This document shows, piece after piece, positions 5,997 through 11,733 of a stretch of DNA of 11,733 bases. This DNA is from DASTHS01 sp035718085. GTDB taxonomy: Bacteria > Actinomycetota > Acidimicrobiia > Acidimicrobiales > Palsa-688. Location of the stretch: positions 1-11,733 of the forward strand of contig DASTHS010000120.1 in NCBI GenBank assembly GCA_035718085.1, in the 5' to 3' direction. The notes beneath the pieces are model-generated. The model worked only from the letters and a program-made list of their open reading frames with translations, did not search any database and was not told the origin of the DNA. A program made the translations under genes and the position numbers. Positions within the stretch are counted from its first letter, which is position 1; each line of letters begins with the position of its first letter.

Positions 5997-6940
5997 GCCG
6001 TCGAGCCCAGCACTGCGGCCACCGCGCCGGGCGCGTCGGACGGCGCCAGCAGCGGCGCCCACCGCCCCCCGCCGGCGCCGGCCAGGCGCCGGGAGGCCTC
6101 CACGGCGTCGTCGGCGCCGGAGACGGCCAGCACGTGCACCACGGCGCCCGCACCGGCGGCGGCCGCCGCCACCGGGAGGGGGTCGTCACCTTCGTTGGCC
6201 AACCCGTCGGTCAGCACCAGCACCTCGCGCCGGGCGGCGCGGGCCAGGCCGGCCTGGGCGAGCGCGGCCCGCAGGCCCCGGGCCAGGTCGGTGACGTCGC
6301 CGCCGCGCAGGTCGAAGAGGCGGTCGAGCACCCCCACCGGCGGGGTGGTCGCCCCGACGTGGCGGAGCACGAGCGCCTTCGACCAGAAGGCGATCACCGC
6401 CAGCTCGTCGTCGGGCCGCAGCCGTCCCGCCAGGGCGGCGGCGGTGGTCACCGCGGTGGCCAGCGGTCGGCCGGTGACCGACCCGGAGGCGTCGACGAGC
6501 AGCACGTAGGCCGCCGCCGGCCGCCGCCACGCCTGCCAGCGCAACTCGTCGGGGCCGGCGTCACCGCCGGCGTCGGCCACCCGCGCCACGGTGGCGTCGA
6601 GGTCGAGGTCGATGCCGTGACGCTGGTCGCGCACGACGCGCGCCGCTCCGCTGCGGGTCCCGGCGTCCCCGTGGCGGGGCGGGGGCACGAGGAGCCGGGC
6701 GGCCACCGCCCGGGCGGCGGCCCGCAGCGCCGGGTCGGTGGCGCGGGCGAGGTCGGCGAGCAGCGACGCCGCCTCGTCGGGGTCGTCGTCGGCGAGGGAG
6801 CCGAGGGCGTCCTCGTCGAGCTGCCCGACGTCGGGCGACACCTGCTCGAGGCGCGGGTGGTCGCGGGCGAGCTGCCGGCGGGAGGTGGTGCGCGACGCCT
6901 GGTCGGCGAGGAGCTGCTCGACCTCCGCCGGGTTGGTCAC
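5993..6940 (-). CDS. VWA domain protein, partner of MoxR ATPase
   Basis: The 315-residue product has an N-terminal helical, acidic region (1-85), then a von Willebrand A domain from about 143. The MIDAS metal site is complete: DASGS at 150-154, T217 in DVTDLARGL and D245 in VLTDG. There is no signal peptide or membrane segment, so it is cytosolic. VWA proteins encoded next to MoxR AAA+ ATPases act with them as chaperones in enzyme maturation or metal insertion (for example CoxD/CoxE, RavA/ViaA). The C-terminal placement of the VWA domain resembles ViaA and CoxE, but I cannot assign it to either. It starts at GTG 6940 in a GTGA overlap with the ATPase stop. Its TAG stop overlaps the stop of the convergent Suc_Fer-like gene. 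Client unknown. Confidence 0.88.
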   Translation of the reverse strand: MTNPAEVEQLLADQASRTTSRRQLARDHPRLEQVSPDVGQLDEDALGSLADDDPDEAASLLADLARATDPALRAAARAVAARLLVPPPRHGDAGTRSGAARVVRDQRHGIDLDLDATVARVADAGGDAGPDELRWQAWRRPAAAYVLLVDASGSVTGRPLATAVTTAAALAGRLRPDDELAVIAFWSKALVLRHVGATTPPVGVLDRLFDLRGGDVTDLARGLRAALAQAGLARAARREVLVLTDGLANEGDDPLPVAAAAAGAGAVVHVLAVSGADDAVEASRRLAGAGGGRWAPLLAPSDAPGAVAAVLGSTA

Positions 6941-7893
6941 GACCCGGGGGTCGCCCCCGCCGGGATCGGGCCCGTGGCCCGGGCCTGGGGGGGTGCGGCC
7001 GGTGTCGTCCCCGGGCCCACCCCCGTCGCTTTTCCCTCGGGCTCGTCGGCCACGCTGGCCCAGATCTCACGGACGACGTCCTCCGCGCTACGGGCCCCGC
7101 CCTCCCGGAGCGTCACCCGACCCGACAGGGCGACCAGGGCGGCGTCGAGGCCGACCTCGCCCGGGTCGTCGCGCAGCTCGGCGAGCTGCCCGGCGACGGC
7201 CACCAGGTCGATCGCCCCCCGCACCGACGAGCCGATGCGCAGGTCCCCGTGGCTGCGGGTGGCCCGCACCGCCCGCACCGCCCGCCGCACCAGGGCGGGG
7301 TCACCGGGGCTGTGCCGCCCGACGATGGCGACTTCCTCCGCCTCGTCCTGGTAGCCGACTGCGACGCGGCACGAGCGGTCGTACAGCGCCGGGGTGATGC
7401 GCCCGGTGCCCACCGCGTCGTAGGGGTTCATGGCGGCCACCATCCGGAAGGTGGCGGCGGCGGCGAAGTGCCCGGCCCGGGGCACCTGGATCGACCGCTC
7501 GGAGAGCACCCCGAGCAGCACGTTGAGGGTCTCCTCGGGCACCCGGTTGAGCTCCTCGACGTAGAGGATGCCGCCGGTCGTCATGGCCTCGAGCAGCGGG
7601 CCCAGCACGAAGTTGTCGGGTCGGTAGCCCTCCGAGAGGATGCGCGACGGGTCGTGGTGGCCGATCAGCCGGGCCGGGCTGAGCTCGGCGTTGCCCTCCA
7701 CCAGCACCAGCGGGACGCCGGCCCCGCCGGCCAGGGCACGCAGCAGCGTGGTCTTGCCGGTGCCGGGCGGCCCCTCGAGCAGCACGCTGCGCCCGGCGGC
7801 GAGGGCGGCGGCGACCACTTCGATGTCGCGCCGGCGCCCCACCAGCGCGGCGCGCGCCGCCTCGGCCATGCCCGTCACGGGCAGCGTTTGCAT
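6937..7893 (-). CDS. MoxR-type AAA+ ATPase
   Basis: The 318-residue product has the Walker A GPPGTGKT at 41-48, a Walker B-like segment ILYVEELNR at 109-117, sensor-1 AAMNPYD with N156, and a C-terminal helical lid. This layout is typical of MoxR/CoxD/ChlI-type ATPases. Walker B reads VEE where most relatives have an Asp-Glu pair. The last 35 residues are Pro/Ala/Gly-rich and look disordered. It starts at the ATG at 7893 (MQTLPV); the frame stays open to 8958 but that part is antisense to the dehydrogenase and not family-like. An ATG at 7869 is an alternative. It forms a translationally coupled pair with the VWA gene, which is its probable adaptor. It has a TAGGCT -10 box 7 nt upstream. The specific MoxR subfamily cannot be told by eye. 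Confidence 0.9.
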   Translation of the reverse strand: MQTLPVTGMAEAARAALVGRRRDIEVVAAALAAGRSVLLEGPPGTGKTTLLRALAGGAGVPLVLVEGNAELSPARLIGHHDPSRILSEGYRPDNFVLGPLLEAMTTGGILYVEELNRVPEETLNVLLGVLSERSIQVPRAGHFAAAATFRMVAAMNPYDAVGTGRITPALYDRSCRVAVGYQDEAEEVAIVGRHSPGDPALVRRAVRAVRATRSHGDLRIGSSVRGAIDLVAVAGQLAELRDDPGEVGLDAALVALSGRVTLREGGARSAEDVVREIWASVADEPEGKATGVGPGTTPAAPPQARATGPIPAGATPGS

Positions 7894-7900
7894 CCGCGGC

Positions 7901-7910
7901 AGCCTACGGT
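7901..7910. promoter_or_regulatory. Symmetric bidirectional -10 element
   Basis: On the plus strand TACGGT (7905-7910) ends exactly 7 nt before the GTG of the acyl-CoA dehydrogenase (7918). On the minus strand TAGGCT (7906-7901) ends exactly 7 nt before the ATG of the MoxR gene (7893). The two TANNNT boxes share the palindromic TA step at 7905-7906. The whole divergent gap is only 24 bp, has no Shine-Dalgarno sequence in either direction, and implies two leaderless transcripts fired from one melted site. Confidence 0.5.
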
Positions 7911-7917
7911 CTCGGTC

Positions 7918-9093
7918 GTGGAGCTGCCGCCCGAGGAGGCCGAGCTGGTCGAGGTGGTGCGCCGATGGGTCGACCGCGAGGTCCGGCCCGTCGCCCGCCG
8001 CCTCGAGCACGCCGACGAGTACCCCGCCGACCTGATCGACGCCATGAAGGCCATGGGCGTCTACGGCCTGTGCGTGCCCGCCGAGCACGGCGGCACGCCG
8101 GTGTCGACCCCCTGCTTCGTCGCCGTCACCGAGCAGCTGGCCCGGGGCTGGATGAGCCTGGCCGGCGCCATGGGCGGCCACAGCGTGGTGGCCACGCTGC
8201 TCACCCGCCACGGAACCCCGGAACAGCGGCAGCGGTGGCTGCCGCGCCTCGCCTCGGGCGCCGTGCGGGCCACCATGGCCCTCACCGAGCCCGGCGGCGG
8301 CTCCGACCTGCAGGCCATGCGCAGCGTCGCCCCCTTCGACGCCGCCGCCGGCGCCTACGTGCTGCGCGGCTCGAAGACCTGGATCACCAACGCCCGCCGG
8401 GCCGGGGTGATCGCCGTGCTGTGCCGCACCGACCCCGACGCCACGCCGACCCACGCCGGGTTCTCGGTGCTGCTGGTGGAGCAGGGCGCCCCCGGGCTCA
8501 CCGTCGGCGCCGACCTCGGCAAGCTCGGCTACCGGGGCGTCGAGAGCTGCGAGCTGGCCTTCGACGGCGTCGCCGTCGGCCCCGACGGCGTGCTCGGCGG
8601 CGCCCCGGGCCGCGGGTGGGCGCAGATGATGGGCGGCCTCGAGATCGGCCGCCTGCAGGTCGCCGCCCGCGCCCTCGGCGTCGGTCGGGCCGCCTTCGAC
8701 GACGCCCTCGCCTACGCCCAGGCCCGCGAGTCGTTCGGCGTGCCCATCTGGGAGCACCAGCAGGTCGGCGCCCGCCTGGCCGACATGGCCACCTCGTTGA
8801 CCGCCGCCCGTCAGCTGGTGGCCCACGCCGCCCGCCGCTACGACGAGGCGGCCGCGGGCGGCCGGCGGGCCGACATGGAGGCGGGCATGGCCAAGCTGTT
8901 CGCGTCCGAGGTGGCCATGGAGGTGGCCCTCGGGGCGGTGCGCATCCACGGCGGGCACGGCTACTCGACCGACCTCGACGTGGAGCGCTACCTGCGCGAC
9001 GCGCCGCTCATGATCGTGGGTGAGGGCACCAACGAGATCCAGCGGACGGTGATCGCCCGCCAGCTCGTCGCTCGCGGGGGGCTGCCCGAGTAG
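7918..9093 (+). CDS. Acyl-CoA dehydrogenase
   Basis: A FAD-dependent acyl-CoA dehydrogenase that would introduce an alpha-beta double bond in an acyl-CoA and pass electrons to ETF. The 391-residue product shows the flavin/substrate motif ALTEPGGGSD (121-130), GSKTWITN (151-158), QQVGARLADM (281-290), IHGGHGYSTD (343-352) and the C-terminal VGEGTNEIQR (367-376). E369 matches the catalytic base of the medium- and short-chain enzymes. Length is normal. It starts at GTG 7918, the only good in-frame start; the frame is open upstream to 7249 but that is antisense to the MoxR gene. Chain-length or branched-chain specificity cannot be read from the sequence. It stands alone, divergent from the MoxR/VWA pair and convergent with msrA. 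Confidence 0.93.
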   Translation: MELPPEEAELVEVVRRWVDREVRPVARRLEHADEYPADLIDAMKAMGVYGLCVPAEHGGTPVSTPCFVAVTEQLARGWMSLAGAMGGHSVVATLLTRHGTPEQRQRWLPRLASGAVRATMALTEPGGGSDLQAMRSVAPFDAAAGAYVLRGSKTWITNARRAGVIAVLCRTDPDATPTHAGFSVLLVEQGAPGLTVGADLGKLGYRGVESCELAFDGVAVGPDGVLGGAPGRGWAQMMGGLEIGRLQVAARALGVGRAAFDDALAYAQARESFGVPIWEHQQVGARLADMATSLTAARQLVAHAARRYDEAAAGGRRADMEAGMAKLFASEVAMEVALGAVRIHGGHGYSTDLDVERYLRDAPLMIVGEGTNEIQRTVIARQLVARGGLPE

Positions 9094-9122
9094 GTGCTCG
9101 CCCGGCGTCAGGCGGCGGGGCC

Positions 9123-9150
9123 ACCGGCGGTCAGGCGCGGCGACCGGCGG

Positions 9151-9157
<7 letters not shown>
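9123..9157. repeat. Tandem 20-bp-period repeat at the msrA 3' end
   Basis: ACCGGCGGTCAGGCG occurs at 9123-9137 and again at 9143-9157. A degenerate third copy (GGCGTCAGGCGG) lies just upstream around 9104-9113. The last copy contains the msrA stop codon. It occupies much of the 57-bp gap between the convergent dehydrogenase and msrA genes and looks like local duplication of the msrA tail. No convincing terminator hairpin is formed. Confidence 0.6.
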
Positions 9158-9798
<641 letters not shown>

Positions 9799-9804
9799 GG
9801 CCCA

Positions 9805-9810
9805 AGCGTA
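9805..9810 (-). promoter_or_regulatory. Putative -10 box for leaderless msrA transcript
   Basis: TACGCT on the minus strand lies 6 nt before the msrA ATG, with no Shine-Dalgarno sequence between. The decamer GCCGTACGCT and the 6-nt spacing are identical to those before moaA, which makes coincidence less likely than for a lone box. Confidence 0.5.
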
Positions 9811-9826
9811 CGGCCGGACCGGCGTT

Positions 9827-10774
9827 TCATTGCGGCCGGGCCTCCGCCGCGGCGACGTCGGCCGCCATCTCTGCGACGACCCGCGCACGGTCGTGGGTGA
9901 GGTCGAACCAGGTATAGTAGCGCACCGTCCAGCCGTCCCGACTGGCGGCGTTGGCCTTGCGGGCGTCGCGTCGCAGGGCCTCCGGCGAGCTGTGGTGCTC
10001 GACGCTCTGGCCCTCCCACGCCAGGCGCAGGTCGGGGCGGGCGAAGTCGAAGAAGCACCGTCGGCCGTCGACGTCGACGGGGTGCTCACGCACCAGGCCG
10101 GTGACCCCTGCGTCGGCGAACGCCCTCGCCATCGGGCTCTCGAGGTCGCTCGACTGCGGGCTGCCGCCGTAGCCGCCGGCTGCGAGCGCCCGCCGCAGGC
10201 GAGCAGCGCCGGGCCGGCCGTGCAGGTCGCCGCCGGCGCCCAGTCGCCGGGCCAGGCGGGTCGCCAGGCCCCGCCGGCCGCCGACCGCCCTGTCGAGCAA
10301 CGACTCGAGCAGCCGATCGCCGACCGTCGTCGCGCAGTCGCACAGCGTGCGCTCGAGGGTCGTGCACGGCACCCCCTGGCGCAGGACCCGCGGCGCCGGC
10401 GTCGACAGGCGCACCACGTCGATGTCGCTGCGTGACCGACGGTCGGCCGGGGTGGCGACCGCGCGCCTGGCAGGCGCCCGGTCGAGGAGCGCCCACAGCC
10501 ACGCTGCCGAGAGTCGGCACGAGACGGCACCCTCACCTGCCCAGAGCACGGCCACGAGCAGCGACTGCGTCGGCGTGGCGACCGCAGCGCGGTCGACGAG
10601 CACGCCAGGCAGCGGACGGCCCCACCGCCGCCCGGCGACCGCGGCGCGCACGGCGCCGTAGGAGAGCCCGCACGCGCGCGCCTGCTCCAACGTCAGGCAC
10701 CCGTGCTGGCGCGCCATCCGGGAGGCGGCCCGCAGGTGCGGCGACGACGTGGGCTGGGACGACACGAGAGGCAT
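9827..10774 (-). CDS. AbiEi-like winged-helix / DUF559 nuclease protein
   Basis: The 315-residue product joins two recognisable halves. Residues about 15-170 resemble the AbiEi antitoxin domain: an N-terminal helix-turn-helix (MARQHGCLTLEQARACGLSYGAV), GVLVDR, then CRLSAAWLWALL and TLERTLCDCA. Residues about 205-310 are a DUF559 domain with the Vsr/PD-(D/E)xK fold. Acidic positions are E212 (LESPMARAF), D243 (FFDFA) and E254 (LAWEGQSVEHH), followed by R268-x-DARK and GWTVRYYTWFDL. In most DUF559 proteins the third motif is EVDG; here it is EGQS. A DNA-binding nuclease is inferred, but no activity is established for this class. There is no AbiEii nucleotidyltransferase partner, so a type IV toxin-antitoxin pair is unsupported. 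The ATG at 10774 has no -10 box directly upstream. It diverges from mug across a palindrome and precedes msrA by 28 bp. Confidence 0.8.
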   Translation of the reverse strand: MPLVSSQPTSSPHLRAASRMARQHGCLTLEQARACGLSYGAVRAAVAGRRWGRPLPGVLVDRAAVATPTQSLLVAVLWAGEGAVSCRLSAAWLWALLDRAPARRAVATPADRRSRSDIDVVRLSTPAPRVLRQGVPCTTLERTLCDCATTVGDRLLESLLDRAVGGRRGLATRLARRLGAGGDLHGRPGAARLRRALAAGGYGGSPQSSDLESPMARAFADAGVTGLVREHPVDVDGRRCFFDFARPDLRLAWEGQSVEHHSSPEALRRDARKANAASRDGWTVRYYTWFDLTHDRARVVAEMAADVAAAEARPQ

Positions 10775-10827
10775 CGTGCCGGCCCGGTGTGACGGCCCCG
10801 AACGTCGCCTGGCGCGGCCCCGAGGGT

Positions 10828-10878
10828 CGACGATTGGGGATCTGGTGTCGCTGGACGACACCAGATCCCCAGTCGTCG
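10828..10878. repeat. 51-bp near-perfect palindrome between divergent genes
   Basis: GGGGATCTGGTGTCG (10836-10850) and its exact complement CGACACCAGATCCCC (10856-10870) flank a 5-nt CTGGA loop. The symmetry runs outward to 23-bp arms (10828-10850 / 10856-10878) with a single T/G mismatch (10834 and 10872). The loop centre is at 10853, and the midpoint of the two divergent start codons is 10854. It cannot be a terminator for either gene because both are transcribed away from it. It could be an operator bound by the DUF559 protein's helix-turn-helix, a cruciform-forming nuclease target, or a copy of a dispersed palindromic repeat. Confidence 0.92.
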
Positions 10879-10920
10879 GGCCGACCGCCTCCCGAGGGCC
10901 ACGGCGCGCCGTGCCAGACC

Positions 10921-10926
10921 TAGCGT
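10921..10926 (+). promoter_or_regulatory. Putative -10 box for leaderless mug transcript
   Basis: TAGCGT ends 7 nt before the GTG at 10934, with CCCCCCG between and no Shine-Dalgarno sequence. The spacing equals that of both start sites at the MoxR/dehydrogenase divergent promoter. It supports the 10934 start over the alternative in-frame GTG at 11000. Confidence 0.45.
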
Positions 10927-10933
10927 CCCCCCG

Positions 10934-11557
10934 GTGAGCGAGGCAGGCGAGGCAGGCGAGGCAGGCGAGGAGGCCGGCGGGGGCGGCCCCCACCCCGGCG
11001 TGCCCGTCGCCGGCGGGGCCGACCCCGGCGGGGCCCACCCCGGCGTCCCTGACCTCCTCGGGCCGGACCTGCGCGTGCTGTTCTGCGGCATCAACCCCGG
11101 GTTGGTGTCGGCGGCGAAGGCGCAGCACTTCGCCCGGCCGGGGAACCGGTTCTGGAAGGTGCTGCACCTCGCCGGGTTCACCCCTGCGCTGCTGGGCCCC
11201 GACGATCAGGAGGCGCTGCCCGGCCTGGGCATCGGCATCACCAACCTGGTGGCGCGGCCGTCGGCGGCGGCGTCGGAGCTGCAGCGGGCCGAGCTGCGCG
11301 AGGGCGCCGGGCGGCTGGCGGCGATGGCCGCAGTCGTGCGGCCCGCCCACGTCGCCGTGCTCGGGGCGCTGGCCTACCGCAGCGCGTTCGCCCGGCCGGC
11401 GGCGACCGTCGGCCCGCAGCCCGATGACCTGGGCGGCGCCCGCCTCTGGGTGCTGCCGAACCCGAGCGGGCTGCAAGCCAGCTACCAGCTGCCGGAGATG
11501 GTCGAGCTCTACGGCCGGCTGGCGGCGGCCGCCGGCTACCCGGCGGCCGGTCCCTAG
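10934..11557 (+). CDS. mug: Mug-type G:T/U mismatch-specific DNA glycosylase
   Basis: The enzyme removes uracil (and thymine or ethenocytosine) opposite guanine, starting base-excision repair. The 207-residue product has the Mug/TDG motif GINPG at 52-56, where N54 matches the catalytic Asn of E. coli Mug. It also shows HFARPGNRFWKVL (65-77), GIGITNLVARPSAAASEL (98-115) and the second motif LPNPSGL (174-180). The match to E. coli Mug runs the full domain. Residues 1-45 are an additional Gly/Ala/Glu/Pro-rich segment, partly made of tandem 9-bp DNA repeats and two HPGVP units, probably disordered. A GTG at 11000 would remove half of it. It diverges from the DUF559 nuclease gene across the palindrome. 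Its TAG stop overlaps that of the convergent NUDIX-like gene (CTAG). Confidence 0.93.
   Translation: MSEAGEAGEAGEEAGGGGPHPGVPVAGGADPGGAHPGVPDLLGPDLRVLFCGINPGLVSAAKAQHFARPGNRFWKVLHLAGFTPALLGPDDQEALPGLGIGITNLVARPSAAASELQRAELREGAGRLAAMAAVVRPAHVAVLGALAYRSAFARPAATVGPQPDDLGGARLWVLPNPSGLQASYQLPEMVELYGRLAAAAGYPAAGP
10941..10967 (+). repeat. Three tandem 9-bp repeats in the mug N-terminus
   Basis: AGGCAGGCG occurs three times head to tail, followed by a partial AGGAGG. The unit is three codons, giving a Glu-Ala-Gly repeat just after the start codon. Copy-number change would keep the frame. Confidence 0.85.
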
Positions 11558-11733
11558 AGCTCTGCGTCGCCGGTCGGGCCCAGGTCGATCGGCTCGGCGG
11601 GGAGCCCGGCGGCCAGCACGGCAGGCAGCTGCTCGGGGAGCCACTCGGGGATGATGCGGCCGGGGGCGCGGGCGGCGACCGCGTCGAGGGGCCACCACCG
11701 GCCCTCGTGCATGGCGGCGGCCTCGATGCCCTC
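11554..11733 (-). CDS. C-terminal part of a probable NUDIX hydrolase (partial)
   Basis: Only the last 59 codons are inside the window; the gene continues past the right edge. The visible chain has HEGRWWPLDAVAARAPGR followed by IIPEWLPEQLPAVLAAGLP and a short polar end. An RWW-hydrophobic-(D/E) segment after the catalytic box is typical of the C-terminal part of NUDIX hydrolases, but the NUDIX box itself lies outside. The TAG stop (11556-11554) overlaps the TAG of the convergent mug gene within the palindromic CTAG. Coding is supported by codon periodicity and the exact tail-to-tail fit. The NUDIX assignment is tentative. Confidence 0.5.
   Translation of the reverse strand, partial: EGIEAAAMHEGRWWPLDAVAARAPGRIIPEWLPEQLPAVLAAGLPAEPIDLGPTGDAEL

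Noticed and set aside
4108..6189. 693-codon minus-strand frame antisense to ruc, mtnP and the Suc_Fer-like gene
   Set aside because: Composition is almost all Arg, Pro, Ala and Gly, it overlaps three well-recognised genes, and it has no motif.
5543..7354. 603-codon plus-strand frame across the Suc_Fer-like, VWA and MoxR genes
   Set aside because: Shadow frame; all three overlapped genes have intact catalytic motifs in the other frames.
7894..8958. Extended MoxR gene starting at 8958
   Set aside because: This part is antisense to the acyl-CoA dehydrogenase, whose motifs are complete; the ATPase domain begins just after 7893.
9827..10774. AbiE type IV toxin-antitoxin system
   Set aside because: Only the AbiEi-like domain is present; there is no AbiEii nucleotidyltransferase toxin gene on either side (msrA and mug flank it).
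9827..10774. Recently acquired mobile island around the DUF559 gene
   Set aside because: No integrase, transposase, attachment repeats or tRNA is present, and GC content and codon use look the same as the neighbours.
10828..10878. Palindrome as an intrinsic terminator
   Set aside because: Both neighbouring genes are transcribed away from it and it has no T tract on either strand.

Overview
The window is very GC-rich DNA, with almost every third codon position G or C and GTG starts common. It is packed with short intergenic gaps. This, together with galU-moeA divergent from a zinc-ribbon (Ruc-like) gene as in Mycobacterium tuberculosis, TANNNT -10 boxes placed 6-8 nt before start codons, and an actinobacterial-type CIRCE operator, points to a member of Actinomycetota. 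An acidimicrobial or similar deep lineage is possible, but the rank below phylum is a guess. It reads as ordinary chromosome: I see no integrase, transposase, phage gene, CRISPR array, tRNA or rRNA.

Left part (164-3867, all minus strand): galU, moeA, moaA and moaC. galU and moeA are coupled by a 4-bp GTGA overlap. moaA and moaC follow after gaps of about 25 bp, each with its own apparent -10 box close to the start codon. MoaA and MoaC together make cyclic pyranopterin monophosphate from GTP, and MoeA inserts molybdate late in molybdenum cofactor synthesis. MoaD, MoaE and MoaB are not in the window.

Centre (3868-5996, plus strand): a perfect CIRCE (HrcA operator) stands in front of a tightly overlapping three-gene operon. 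The genes are a Ruc-like zinc-ribbon protein with a disordered tail, 5'-methylthioadenosine phosphorylase, and a thioredoxin-like [2Fe-2S] sucrase/ferredoxin-family protein. This would place a redox chaperone, methionine salvage and a putative redox protein under heat-shock repressor control.

Right-centre (5993-9798): a MoxR-type AAA+ ATPase and a von Willebrand A protein form a coupled minus-strand pair. It diverges from an acyl-CoA dehydrogenase across only 24 bp, where two oppositely oriented -10 boxes share the same TA step. msrA follows, convergent with the dehydrogenase.

Right end (9827-11733): an AbiEi-like winged-helix plus DUF559 (Vsr-fold) nuclease protein diverges from a Mug-type mismatch DNA glycosylase. 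A 51-bp near-perfect palindrome sits exactly midway between the two start codons. A partial gene, probably a NUDIX hydrolase, runs off the right edge. The most interesting points are the CIRCE-controlled operon, the centred palindrome with its nuclease/glycosylase pair, and the symmetric leaderless bidirectional promoter.
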